This document shows positions 26,801-38,448 of a stretch of 64,000 nucleotides of DNA, piece after piece; position 1 is the first letter of the stretch, and each line of letters starts with the position of its first letter. The notes below the pieces were generated by a model. It was not told the origin of the DNA and made no database searches. It saw nothing but the letters and a program-made list of their open reading frames with translations. A program made the translations under genes and the position numbers. Origin of the DNA: Panaeolus papilionaceus (Eukaryota; Basidiomycota; Agaricomycetes; Agaricales). The DNA is taken from positions 1,240,001 to 1,304,000 of the forward strand of contig JADNRZ010000005.1 of NCBI GenBank assembly GCA_015501605.1. The letters are read 5' to 3'.

Positions 26801-27363
26801 TGGAACGCCCTTCGTTCGCTCTGATGGGGGCTTTCTGTATCGCACAACTAATTTCCTCCATTATAGCGGCCTATGGGGATTGGGGATTCACAAACATTGC
26901 GGCCATTTCTGGAGGTTGGATAGGCATCATTTGGGTCTGGGTAGATATTCTCCATTGGGTTACCCAAGCATTCACTGAGGTTCTCTTATCACAGAACATC
27001 GTGTGGTTCATCCCCTTGGATTGGGTCAAGTTCGCCATGGATGCAACTGTCATTAAACATTTGCGAGAACGCCGACTTGGGAAACAGAGAGAAGATGTGG
27101 CTTCAGGTGCTCCTCTGGAACGTACACCCTCCCGCGTGGCTTCGATCCATGAATCTCTCTACTCGAATCGTACCAGCTTCTTGCAACGCGCCACCCGAAA
27201 GATGAGGATCAAGAAAAACGTACGGGTGCCTCCAACCGAGCTTTCGAGAGTGAGTAGCATTCAAACACAACGCGCTGGTCGTGTCCTTGCTAGGCACCCT
27301 AGTCCTCAGGCTGTGCCAGGAGTACCGACAACGTTTTCTGGGCCTGCTTCAACGGCAGCATAA
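23871..27363 (+). CDS. PMA1: Plasma-membrane H+-ATPase (P3A-type)
   Basis: Pumps protons out of the cell at the cost of ATP, building the gradient for nutrient uptake. Six exons (23871-24111, 24176-24198, 24255-24440, 24489-24901, 24966-26549, 26613-27363) sum to 1065 residues; exon 2 is only 23 bp. A polar N terminus (residues 1-80) precedes the cation-pump start. TGES of the actuator domain, the phosphorylated Asp in [32 protein letters not shown], and the hinge [35 protein letters not shown] (split here: [10 protein letters not shown], then [12 protein letters not shown]) are all present. TM segments include [20 protein letters not shown]. The C-terminal regulatory tail is Arg/Ser-rich ([14 protein letters not shown]). 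All catalytic motifs are intact. Ascomycete Pma1 is about 920 residues; the extra length lies at both ends. Confidence 0.93.
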
Positions 27364-28390
27364 CGGATCTCCTTAGTTGTAAAATGACATGAGGTGTTCG
27401 TACCATCGCTGGGACATCGTCATCTGGACATTTGTATACCCCATAGAACCATTTGGCTCATCAAAAAGTAAAATAAAATGTGTGTATGTATAGAGTTTTA
27501 CCCCACATGCTATAGCTATCGTCGCGTTCTCTAGTCTGCCAAGGGTACCCTCTCTACGTAGAATGAGTCGGCCACTAGACGCCACTGCGAAAATAAGTGT
27601 GGTTTGTGTATTGAACATGATGCTATCGCTTCGAATGAGTCTTCTGAAAGAAGTGGTATATGATCATTGATAGATTATTCAGGTTGGTGATTTTGACAGA
27701 TTTTTATGGGTGTATACACTCCTGGCAAGCCCAGTTTTTAAACAATGCAAGTTTTTTCTGAAGTAAAATACCAATTCTTGGAGAAGGAAAATTTGTTTTT
27801 ATGCATTGTTGTTATTCTTCGAGGGATGTTACACAACGGATGTGCGGCAATCTGGATGCTTGGAATGAATGGGATAGGCGCCTTCAATTGTTATTCGAGC
27901 TTGCCCCTATTGAGTGCTCATCGCTATCGGCTTAGCTTTACGCCCCAACAAATCGAATGTTTTCGACCAGTTTTCAACAAACACAGACGTTTTACTATTT
28001 CTAAGCCACACACACCTTCCGGGCTTCCTGACATATTGACAGATAACATAGTCCCGTAATTCTTATATCAACAAAGGTAAGGAAAAGCCAGACCCGTCAG
28101 GATCCCTGGCATTGTACCGAGGTTAATCCAATGGGATAATATAATCAGAGCGACACAATCGATTCAAAGATGCATCGTCTGAGGGTCCCATGAGAGCAGT
28201 CATATCATTGGATGTGTGAGAAGTTGGAATTACGAGTCATATTGGCAACGACTTCACTTGGCCTTATAAGCTTAGTAAAAAGAAGGTAAAATGTGGTTCC
28301 TCACAGAAACAATGGTCAGGGGCATTTGCTAACACGATCATTGCGCAGTGTCGGAGTTGCAATGAGTCGCGGGCTTTTGTTGAATATTCA
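27364..28390. other. Intergenic, no gene seen
   Basis: No motif-bearing open frame; AT-rich in part. Confidence 0.4.
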
Positions 28391-29580
28391 TTTGTGCCAC
28401 GTTCCAATTTGAACCTATGTACGCCCATCTGCATCCGCCTTCTGCGTTTTCCCATCTCCTCTGCTCCAACAAATATATATTCACGAGGTATGAGCCTCCT
28501 AAGGAATTGGCATTATGTTTAATTGTTACTTTGTGCTCCAGTTGCGGCTGCTTTTTGACTGTGGAGACCGGGTTGACCTTTGCCGTTTTTACTTCTTGGT
28601 CCCTATTTAGGCCTAAATGACGATCGCCACGGCGATTCGTACTCAAGTTCGATTACAGTAACTTCTTGTTAACGAAATGTGTAGAGACACTCGAGCTCTT
28701 GAACTCTTCGGTGCTGGTTTCCTCATTGCCACGCTTATCTTGACTCATGAGGGCAAGCATCACAGTATCACCGATGGCTGTGTCATTGCGCTGGTAATTT
28801 TAAATCCAAGGGGAACCGCAGCACCGCGCTGTGTCGCGCCTCTATTTCCCGGGACCTCAAAGACCTTCAGAAGGGCCCGCTCTTTGATTGTCCGACCCCT
28901 TGCGAGCTTCTTGAACTCGCCCTCGTTTTGACTGTTACTTCTATTCTGTTCTGGAGGGGGATCAAGACAGCTTCCTCATTTACTGCCTTTGTCTTACATT
29001 TGGATATGACGATGCTCCTTTGCGCTGTTCGTGCAGGAGCATCGTATGGATCGCCCAATGCGCTCTATCCATCCCGCTTAATTCGGAAACATTTTAGACA
29101 TTTCTTAATTGTGCCTGCACCGCGCACCTCCGCGCACCATCCGTTCTCTTCCGCTCTTCTCTCGCTTCCCTTCGATTATGTTCCTGTTATCCAATCGTTG
29201 ATTGTCCCTTTTATTACGGCAGTCGCCTACACTTGCAGGAGCCGGGAAAAAAGATTCAATATAGACCCATGTTGTCGCATCAATAGGTAAAAAATAGAAC
29301 TTCGAATCGTGTTCCTTCATTTATGATGCATTCGAGTCCGACCTGGGCGATCTTCCTGAACACGTTTATTATCTACTCATCCCAACCCTTCTACAGCGTT
29401 TTCTTGCTCGAAAGATTTCACGCGTAGGTGGCCTATCGTCTTGACTTATTCTTTGCCATGCTGGCATTGTCACTGGCCACACGCTAATACTCCCTAGTGT
29501 GTCTTGTCCTGTCACCTGTAACCCAGTTCGTCTGGATATGGACAGGGCATTTCAGGTCGTCTGTGAAGCAGCATAATACT
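28391..29580 (+). pseudogene. Fragments of a multi-TM protein, probably decayed or mis-spliced
   Basis: Several protein-like blocks on the plus strand lie in order but in different frames: YEPPKELALCLIV then VETGLTFAVFTSWSLF (about 28490-28615), LELFGAGFLIATLILTHEGKHH (28690-28760), FDCPTPCELLELALVLTV with TSILFWRGIKTASSFTAFV (28880-29010), and SDLGDLPEHVYYLLIPTLLQ (about 29335-29395). They alternate hydrophobic helices with polar loops like a membrane protein. I could not find GT-AG joins that keep the frame between them, and stops intervene. The family is not recognised. Either a decayed gene or one with introns I failed to place. Confidence 0.3.
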
Positions 29581-30526
29581 TCAGGACCACATGGCCCTCT
29601 GCTCTTGGCATGAGTTTTTCTGAGGCCAATTCCCAATACATTCAAGATATAGGCTCTTTTGTGTTTCCTTTTGTACCCTACACTGCACGAAGATAATCCG
29701 CTGGGTACTATGGTGGGCTTGTCTTTCCGTGCACATTTCTGTGTAAATATTCTGATTTATCCTCAGTGTATAGATATGCTGCATGAGGAGCACTTGTCCA
29801 AGACTTTGAGTAATGAGCAATTTCAAAACAATAATACTCATTCCGATCGTGCCATTTTTTCTCTCACCTCCATCTCAATGTGCTGCTCAAGGCAAAAAAA
29901 AATAAAGAAGGACTTGAATGAAGAATTCGGTGCATTCAACTTTCCTCAAATTTTGGAAAATGCGTCAGCTGGCTCATGCAAATGATTGCAGACGAAATCA
30001 CACTCAAGCAACCTCTGAGTCTTTAAAGCGCCCGGATACCTTATCAGCCAGATTTCAATCATGTGTCGGGCATCTGCCGTTTGATTGCACATGGTTCGCG
30101 GCCGCGGTCATAGATTTTTCTATGGGAACCCAAGTATGCTTTATGGCTTCACTATCAGTGGGGTGATCGCGTCTCTCGCTAAATCCTTGATGCTCTTCTC
30201 ATACTCTGGAGAGCTTTTCAGACAAGTGAATCTACGTTCCCCATCTCCTTTAGGTATCTGGGGAAAGAATCCAGTTACGGATCCTTTTTTTGCGACAGAA
30301 CATCGCACTGGAATACAACGATATCTCGTCACTACATTGATTATGGAACCTCCTCGCCCGATGGAGTTAGTGCACCACTCCCCCTTTTCCGACCCGATGC
30401 ATATGCTTCTGCGTGTCAGGTACGCCAATTTCCGGGTTGTGTTGCATGTAGCTGATTATTTGTCCATCACTATATAACATGTCCTGGGGTTCCTTCTCCA
30501 CCGTTCTATACTAGACCCCTACCACC
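29581..30526. other. Intergenic upstream of the repeat-peptide gene
   Basis: No supported gene. The open frames have no motif and unrelated composition. It includes the TATA box listed separately. Confidence 0.35.
30471..30477 (+). promoter_or_regulatory. TATA box of the repeat-peptide gene
   Basis: TATATAA 56 bp before the ATG at 30527, with no intervening ATG; a good core promoter position for a short-leader fungal gene. Confidence 0.55.
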
Positions 30527-31088
30527 ATGCATCTCCTCACCATAGCCGCCCTTATTTCTTGCACCTTCTTTGCTAACACGCATGCACTTCCTGTATGTCC
30601 GCAGCCATACTTCATGAACATTATATTTACGACGATGTTTAGACTCCCGGATCCGCTTTGAATGGTCGTGATGTCGTTGCAATGAACCTGCGGGAAGATT
30701 CCGTTAGTTCATCCATTATTCGTTCTGTTACATCGTGGACTAAACCCGCATCCTTTAGAGCGTCGCTAGTTCTATTCCCCTTGCGTGGAAACGAGAGGGG
30801 GCCATTTCCCGGGCATGGGAGCGTGCAGAAGTTGTCCCTGTACCCCCAGATTGGAGAAGGAGCGCTGATGCCTCACCCAACCTGGCGCGCGACGCGGAAG
30901 CTGCTCCACCAGACTGGAAGCGCGAGGTCTCCACCAATGAAGCTGTTCCAGTATCTCCCGACTGGAAACGTGAGGCGTCTGAAGTAGACCAGCGTGAATA
31001 TCCAAAGTCACCCTCTTGGCGCCGTGATACCGGTAATGCAGAAGATTACCCTCCTTCTCCTTCCTGGCGACGCGCATCTTCCCCTTAA
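30527..31088 (+). CDS. Secreted Kex2-type repeat-peptide precursor (novel)
   Basis: Three exons, 30527-30592, 30643-30702 and 30759-31088, split by GT-AG introns of 50 and 56 bp, encode about 151 residues. Residues 1-20 are a signal peptide (MHLLTIAALISCTFF..THA). The third exon carries seven repeats, most ending in a Pro/Ser-rich core plus Trp and two basic residues: LAWKR, RAWER, PPDWRR, PPDWKR, SPDWKR, SPSWRR, SPSWRR, separated by variable acidic spacers (STNEAVPV, ASEVDQREYPK, TGNAEDYPP). KR and RR are Kex2 sites in the late Golgi, and carboxypeptidase trimming would leave peptides ending in Trp. This is the plan of pheromone-like or ribosomal-peptide (dikaritin-type) precursors. No UstY-like or tyrosinase gene lies nearby. 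Function unknown. Confidence 0.75.
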
Positions 31089-32961
31089 CTCGCAGCTGAA
31101 GCTTATGGCGCCGTGTGTTGTAGCTGAAATTTATTCTGGGCTAATAGTCCTCGTCTTCAACGTTTATGCTTAACCACTTAAAATTTGTCGCTCCTTTACT
31201 TATCTCGTATTTTCCCTGGAACAACTACATCCTATAACACCCTTGTTTTCTTTCCAATTGCCCGAAATCTACGCCGCTGATTATTATAATTCCTCGACCC
31301 TTCTTCACGCCATTGGGTATTTGGGTATTATTCCTCGCAGCACTGTTTACTTGCACTCAGCGGAAATCGCACATTCAAGTTATTTCTTTCCAAGCTAATT
31401 ATGATGTCAAACCGGTACCGTCACGTCGAGGGGTGGTGACAGCACGTTGTCGAGGATTTCTAGCGTCAGCGTACATGCCATAAATGTGTTTGGCAGGTGA
31501 GTCGACTACAAAGACCTCTGATAAGTTTCGAGGCAAATACATTGACACGATACAATGGCAGCTGACAGCCGATCTGTAAGCAGTTCTCGACCTCATTTTT
31601 TGTCTTTGTAGTCGACATGATGTAATTTCCACCAGCCAAGTAGCTGTCTACAGGAGGGCCAATGACCCCTCTCCAGGGCCCAGCCTCAGGTGCTTGGTGA
31701 CTGGCGACCACTTTCAAAGCAACAGAGCACTTCCGACTGCCAATTATCGTCACCGAGGTAGGTTACCCTCGGTAAATAACAATTGAGCGACGTATCTCCG
31801 TAGTCATCTTTCCAGGCCATTCTGATGTCCGTTCGGAGCAAGAAGAGAGATTCTGGACGTCGTCACTGTCATAGTACAGCGCTACTTCCGAGTTATCAAC
31901 CCACTAGAACCCAACTGAGTTCTATACTTTATCAAACGAAGGTACAAAAGGATACCCCTTGGTATCCAGTGTATTAGTCCCAAGGGCGGCTCAAATGTAA
32001 GTCGATGAATGTGAACGTGACGCCATGAACCAAACTAGGGATGAGCCAACTTATCATAGCTAGTTGATCATGTTATGTGGCGCACCTCGGATCACCGCAT
32101 GCGGCTCGCTTATCGGATAAGGAGGTCAAATTTGGCGCTGCGACTCGTGGCGCACGGTCACTTCGATTACGCTCTCCTTTCCCTCCCTGAGAGCCAATGT
32201 GATCCAAGCCGCCAAAACTTAGAATACCGAAACTCAAAACTTTACAAGCGTCGTGTAGAACTTCCACGGAGCTTGTTTTGAGTTGAAATAGAAATTTCTC
32301 CAAGACATGGTGCCTTGCCAGATCTGAAGAAATTTAAGTCGTCTGTCAAGCGATGTTTATACAAACTTCCCCTTATTTGAGTGCAATTAACAACTGTTAC
32401 AGTAGTTATATATATGACGGCCGTGGATTCAAAGCATCTTCCAATTATCTTGAATTACTCAACAACAGATGATGCACAACACACCACTGCCCATCTTGTA
32501 AGACTTTTGGTGCTTAAAGCGCTTATTGATGTCTCGGAGCACTCGCCAATTGCTTTACGGCATAAAACATATATATCACGGATCATCACCACTCAAAGAA
32601 GTGTTTATTCAGAGAGATTTTACTCATTTTTTTAGTCAGTATTAATATACGTCGCTAAAAATTACACTGGTTGAAGATTTGCCCCTCATTTCACGATCTG
32701 CAATGCATAAAGTATTTACACACAAAAACCTTGCCCTTGCAGATAGCTGAATCCCATAAAACCCTAACACATCTAGGTAAGATTGACGCCATACACACCA
32801 TGACAATTGTGTGAACTTCCTGCTTATCGGCCCTTTGGGCACGAGTCTGTGAGACTGTGACACAGCATGTACCTTCACTGCACTGCACACACATAGAATC
32901 CAAATGATTTTACTAACATCTCTCTTCACCTAGTTCCATCAACTTACCTCCTCATCCCATT
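31089..32961. other. Intergenic, no supported gene; holds a 15-bp inverted repeat
   Basis: Minus-strand frames at 31399-31753 have protein-like pieces but no family match. Open frames elsewhere are unconvincing. A perfect inverted repeat at 31501-31515 / 31601-31615 is listed separately. Confidence 0.4.
31501..31615. repeat. Perfect 15-bp inverted repeat, 85-bp loop
   Basis: GTCGACTACAAAGAC at 31501-31515 is the exact reverse complement of 31601-31615. It could form a stem-loop in RNA or be the ends of a tiny mobile element, but no target duplication is evident. Confidence 0.6.
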
Positions 32962-33855
32962 ATGGACCCAATCGAAGCGATATTTGGCCGCAACAGCAGG
33001 GTTGAGATATACGGTGGCGAATTCAGAAGCGTGGTGGGAAGCTACACCCAGCACACCGATATCGAAGAAATAAACGTTAGCGACAGCTCCAATCTCACCC
33101 ATATTACGATTAAAGAATCTGTGGACGATGATGGGGAAGGTGAGTCCTGTGTTCGTTCAACTCAGAACCCGATCATCCATAACTGTTCCAATGCTCAGGC
33201 GCGGGCGATCGACTTAGTACAGGTCAATCGAACGACTCTGCATGTGGTGAAGAGCAGCTCTTGGGAGATGAATCCCAGAAAAGACACAAGCAGCCACAAG
33301 TGGCGATGCACAACCCGTTGTTTAATCTATCCCCACCAGTCGGCCTAACACCGAAAGCTAAAAATCTTTATCAGCTTCTCATGGTTTCCGCCAACGGTGA
33401 CCACCAGAGGCATGGATCAAGCACTCTTCTAAATGCTCGTACAAGTAGGTCGTGTGGCTTTGATGCCGATCAACATTTTTACTATGACCAATGGTCCATG
33501 AGTTTCGTGTACTAACAGTGGCTGCTATTCTGTCAGATATTCCGACTCTAAATGGATATCCACCGGTCAATACAGCATTGACTTCTTCGCAGTTTGAAAC
33601 AACGGCATCCGGCATACAGCCAAACTTTGGCGCCCCTCTGTGTATCCCCAATCTTGACACACCCGATATAATTAATGGAAAATTGCAGGAGGATATCCAC
33701 ACGAGCACAACAACGAACAACAACTCTGGAACGGTATTCAACGCGTCTGCCAAGTCCAACACCTCGATTAGTTTTACTGGTATGTCCATTGACTGTATTC
33801 CTTACCTTGTATGGATCTTACCTCCTCTAACCGAATTTCAGGGCTTCATCATTGA
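32962..33855 (+). CDS. Lineage-specific protein, copy 1 of a related pair
   Basis: Exons 32962-33139, 33199-33438, 33519-33779 and 33842-33855 join in frame; about 230 residues. The N terminus (IFGRNSRVEIYGGEFRSVVG, then DIEEINVSDSSN) has the Asn/Gly-rich beta pattern found at the start of many small agaricomycete proteins of unknown role. The rest is low-complexity, Ser/Thr/Asn-rich (TSTTTNNNSGTVF), with no domain, signal peptide or membrane helix. It is followed head-to-tail by a gene with the same N-terminal pattern, so the two are probably an old tandem duplication. Last exon is only a few codons, so the 3' end is less sure. Confidence 0.55.
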
Positions 33856-34251
33856 CTGTGTAGGGAGTAGGGATATACGATGAGATACCCCAGACATATT
33901 AATTATTAACACCGTATTGCCATACTTGAGTATTAAAGTCTGACATAGACACCTGGCACGAAGTCAATGTGATTATTGTTACGAAGGCCAGTCTAACCTT
34001 ACACCCTCCCTTGTGCAGTGCGTCCATGACGCATGCGCATGGCCTTGTTAGCAAAATTAAAGCAGCTTGGGAGGCAACATAGCATTCGAACACACCTTGT
34101 TCTATATATGTTCAGATTGGGGCATAGCCTACTTCACTGCATCTTTGATATATAAAGAACTGTCTATGTTGGTTGTCTCTCTTCAATTGCCTTTACCTCT
34201 TCGTTCATTCACCCATCCGACTCTCTGAAGCTCTAGTTCTACGATAGCTCC
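33856..34251. other. Intergenic between the related pair
   Basis: 396 bp with the TATA-like TATATAAA at 34149-34156, about 100 bp before the next ATG. No gene. Confidence 0.45.
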
Positions 34252-35320
34252 ATGTCACACTATAGAGACCAATTCGTGCCTTTTTTCGGTGTAAATGCCC
34301 AAATCCACATCGAAAACGCAGCCATCACCCAAATCAACGGCACACTGGATGAGCGCGTCGATATTGACGAGCGTATACTAGAGAATACCGGCAATTTTCA
34401 CAACATACGGTTCAGGGAAAAAACGCTTGAATATACTACCAGTGGTAAAACACCCGCAGTTCTACTTTGGTTCATCTGAATATTGATACGAATACGATTT
34501 GCAACAGATCGAAGGGAGAATAGAGGATCCAAGGGACGGAACTCATCTACAGAGCCTCCAGGGACTTCAGCTTCCGAGAACTCGGGGAGTGGGGCAGATG
34601 AATCCGAGGACGAGGGCGAAGGGCCACCTCGAGTACCATCAGAGGCTGTGACACGTGCGCCTTACCAACAACCAACTTTACCATTCGCTCCTCCTCGAAA
34701 ATACCAGTCAGAGCAATCTAATCGTGAGGCAAATTTCCTCGCCCTGGTGAATGCTTCAGCAGCAATGGACATGCAAGCACAAAGGGAACAGCGCGCATCG
34801 AATCGAGGCGCTCCGCTTCCTAGCGCCTTGATGTCGCTTGGTACGAATATTCGACTAGATTAATCACAATATGGGTTATTAATTTGCTTTCGTGACCCAG
34901 GAACACCTGGTTTGATTCCAAATATGATGCCTGGTATGCCTGGCATAGGAGGACCAGTGGGAATCCCAGGCAACGCCTATGCACAAATGCCATACTATCC
35001 CGGAATGAACACTAGGAGCACAAGCTATGCTGTTCAAAATCCAAACGGCACGACCACCACAACTACCACATCTATCGCGGGCTCTGGTATGGGTTTGCCC
35101 GTCGTCGGGAGAGGCCTACTCGAAGTCCATGGAGTGCCCACTCTTAAAGGTCATGTCGTCGAAACGAAGAGAATAGAGACAACTGAGGCAAAGCGAGCTG
35201 GAAATGTGTTGAATACGACCTACACAACCACAAAAAAAACCACACAGAAATATGGTATGATTTTAATTGGTTGGATTCATGATCACCAGTATGATTAATG
35301 CCTTTTTAGCATATGACTGA
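34252..35320 (+). CDS. Lineage-specific protein, copy 2 of a related pair
   Basis: Exons 34252-34444, 34508-34840, 34901-35254 and 35310-35320 join in frame; about 296 residues. The N terminus (FFGVNAQIHIENAAITQING, then DIDERILEN) parallels the upstream gene: FG-x-N, a beta strand, a second strand ending in G, then an acidic DIxE motif. A Ser/Glu/Gly-rich acidic segment follows (GSGADESEDEGEG), then a Met/Pro/Gly-rich stretch (MMPGMPGIGGPVGIPG) and a Thr-rich C terminus (NTTYTTTKKTTQ). No known domain. Predicted soluble and largely disordered. The splice joins at TSD and SLGTPG are clean. Confidence 0.6.
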
Positions 35321-35788
35321 AATCTCTAGGGAGCAATGAGGTTAATGAGAGCTGTTACTATTAAAAAAACACCAATTCTGTATGACCCACCTTCAGTCTT
35401 TCCACCTGTACTATATAATATAAAACCTAAAGTCTGATGATATCGTTGCCCGTTATTTCGGCGAAACTCGACAGGTGCCACAGTGTCATGAGTGTTTGTG
35501 GGTGGTTCAGGGAACAAATGAGCAAAGCCTCTTTCTTGCAAACAGGGGATTTGTCCAAGTTTGGAATTGATTCTTAGCCCGACAACCCATCATGTCGATA
35601 TTGGAAAGGTCCTGAACCCATCTTGAACGCCAGCTGTGGGAGGTTATAGCGTTGAAGTCTTCAAGTTCAGTGACAACGAAACTGCACACTAGACACTAAT
35701 TACGGTTTTTTCAATATTCTACAAGTCAAGCTTTATTTCATGCAACGAACAGCAATAAATCAAAAGGTCGCCTCATCACAGGCACAAT
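35321..35788. other. Convergent intergenic region
   Basis: Between the plus-strand lineage gene and ArgRS on the minus strand; no gene recognised. Confidence 0.4.
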
Positions 35789-37856
35789 TTACATCCTCTC
35801 CAAAGGTCGGATGCTGAGTAACCTCATCGCAGCGGCCAGCACCTGCCTGGCGCTCTCATACAGGAACATCTTCGCCCTGGCCTTCTCGATATCCTCCTCG
35901 CCTTTCACGATGACGATCTCCCATGCGCTGGAAATGGCATGAGCGAGTCGGAACGCAAATGTGACGACACCGCTGGGTTCATGTGTCTTCAGAGCCGTCT
36001 TCACAACATCAGGGTATGTTCCAAGAAGGAACGCGATGTCGCGAGAGGCCTGCCATTGGCCGAGAGTGGAGGTGTCGATGTCTTTGGGGGCAGGGAGAGG
36101 GAGGAGGTGAGGGTTTTTGCGTCCGATGGAAGCAAGTCGGACGTGGGCATATTGAAGGTAGGGACCTGTGTCGCCCTCGAAGGAAAGCATTCGGTCCCAG
36201 TTGAAGGTGTAGTTGTTGATCCTGAAGTCGTATTGGTACAGTGCAATTGTCGAAAATAAGTGATGATAGCTCACCTCTTTGCAGCCATGTCCTGGATCTT
36301 GACACCCGTGATACCAATTTCCATGCTGGTTGTCTCGGGATCCTCAACGGCCTTATACTTCTCCTCGTTTTTCTGCATCTGTTCATGCATGACGTTACCA
36401 GCCTCCCGGATGATCTCGTTGAGGAAGACAACTGTACCCTTTCGGGTGCTCATTCCTTGAACGAGTCCATAGTTGACATGGACAAGTGATTTCGCCCATG
36501 GGAATCCCATGAGTTCCAGAACTTTGAAAAATTGCGCAAGGTGAAGGTCTTGCTGGCTGGCAACGACATAGATCATCTTGTCAAACTTATACTTCTCGTA
36601 TCGCTCAATAGCACCACCAATATCACGGGTGAGGTAGATAGATGTGCCGTCTATGCAAAATTTCAATTAAACACCCAGTAGAGGGACCAAAGTATAACAA
36701 CAAAAAAAACGTACCTCGTTTTCGAACAACAGCCTTTCCGAGCTTGTACTTCTCCAAATCAATGAGCTTGGCACCTTGGGAGTCTTCAATCAAACCCATC
36801 GCCTCAAGCTTCTCCAGGGCGCTGTCCATGCTTTCCTTGCTCACGGCACTCTCGCCAGTGTACACGTCAAACTTGACATTCAACCTCTCATACTCGCTCT
36901 CATACTTCCTAATGCTCATCTCCCGCCATACCCGCCAGTTCTTGAGAGCTTCTTCATCGCCGTCTTCCATCCGCTTGAACCACTTCGCGGCTTCAACTTT
37001 AACCTCTGGGTCTGTCTCCGCGTCTTTGTTCACCTTGACATAGACGTCGAACAGGTGCTTGATAGCGTCCTTCTCGAGCTCTTCTTGCGACCCGTATTTT
37101 TCAAAACCAGAAGCAATCAAGCCAAACTAAGTTGAGGAATTAGTTTTTAGAAAATCAGATTTGCTTGAACCAACGGACCTGGGTTCCCCAGTCGCCGAGG
37201 TAATTCATGGAGGTGACCTCCCATCCGCAGGCTCTGTAAAGGTTGGAAAGGAAAGCACCAATGATTGTACTGCGAAGATGTCCGACGTGGAAAGATTTTG
37301 CAATGTTGGGTGATGAGTATTCAACAATAGCTTTCTTTCCGGCACCTGAGGTGTTTGTGCCATATTCAGGCTGTCCGGAAGGTGTGTTGTGGGTAAGACT
37401 GTGAACTTGGTGGAGGATTTCGCGGATCATGTTGGTCGTGTTGACTCGGAAATGTAGGAAGGCTTTGTCGTGCACGATTGATTCGACCCATTCGTCAGGT
37501 TGGAACTGCGTGTTCGAGTCAGATATAGTTGCACGCAAGTCGAATCTCCGGTTGTTCATCCCCGAACACATTGCATGTGTCATGTATACAGACGGCATAT
37601 ACGAATGTCAACACACCTTCTCGATAACTTTTGCAGCGATTTCGTCTGGCTTTCCGGGTAGCCTGAATCGGGGAATAGCAACTGTGAAGTCTTCTCCCTT
37701 CTTTCCATAGTCGACTCCAGAGAAGGCCTGTTCAACCGTCAAAGGCAAGGCCTCGGATAGCCTTTTCGCGATAGCTATCCGGAAGGAATCCAGGACACAT
37801 TTTGATGGATCTGTCTCTGGTACAGTCGGCAGCTGAGGCATAGCTGAAGAAACCAT
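35789..37856 (-). CDS. Arginyl-tRNA synthetase (class I)
   Basis: Charges tRNA-Arg with arginine. From ATG 37856 ([10 protein letters not shown]) five or six exons run to TAA at 35789-35791. Visible in order: the ArgRS N-terminal additional domain ([29 protein letters not shown]), the HIGH-like motif [59 protein letters not shown], the KMSKS counterpart [12 protein letters not shown], and the anticodon-binding helical domain with [12 protein letters not shown] and the C-terminal RPLERM. All signature residues are intact. The frame stays open for about 66 codons upstream of the ATG with a basic, mitochondrial-presequence-like composition but no ATG (see findings). Confidence 0.93.
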
Positions 37857-38448
37857 TCTGATGGTTAAAGTTGTTGGGTGCTTAAGGGTATGTGGTGATG
37901 ATAGACTGTGAGCAAGAGTTGGTATTAATTTATGGGAATTTTTTTGAATTAAAGTACGACGGAATAGCCTCGTCGACGCGTATGATGACGAGCGGAGGAG
38001 AAAAGGAAGATTAGCCAGTTTGAGGATCGATAAGATTTTTATTATTTCGGTCAATTGCTCGAGTCATGCATCCGGTCAACCTAGTTAACACACGTGATCT
38101 CATTAAATTTACCGTGTCTCCTCAAAGAAAGGGGTGAGAAGTACAGAAAAGGAAAACCCTACCTAAACTCTCACCAGCGACTCGAGTCACCAATGTAAAA
38201 GCAGCTGGGTAAAGAAAGTTTATGACTCCTGAAGGAAACCAGCCAATGGTAATCACTGAACTTTTAGTGAGGAACATGTGCTTGGGACCCCGGCACGGAC
38301 ACTGTGAGACCCCTGGTGCCAGAAAACCCGACTCTGAAGGAGCCGTGTATTTAAGACTAGTTATGCTCGAAGAGGGGGAGGGAAACCCGTGCCTAGGCGT
38401 CATAAATTCCGCTATTTCAGCAAAGCCAGGTATTCACACCCCTGCCTA
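37857..38448. other. ArgRS upstream region
   Basis: Includes the open extension of the ArgRS frame to about 38054. Beyond that no gene is seen up to the nested transposons. Confidence 0.4.

Noticed and set aside
27745..28059. 104-residue plus-strand frame downstream of the proton pump
   Set aside because: No motif, no splice partner, composition like noncoding DNA.
30658..30987. Plus-strand 109-residue frame over the peptide gene
   Set aside because: It reads through the second intron and shifts frame away from the Trp-Lys-Arg repeats, which appear only after splicing.
31399..31753. Overlapping minus-strand frames with protein-like fragments
   Set aside because: No recognisable family and no consistent splicing; kept only as intergenic note.
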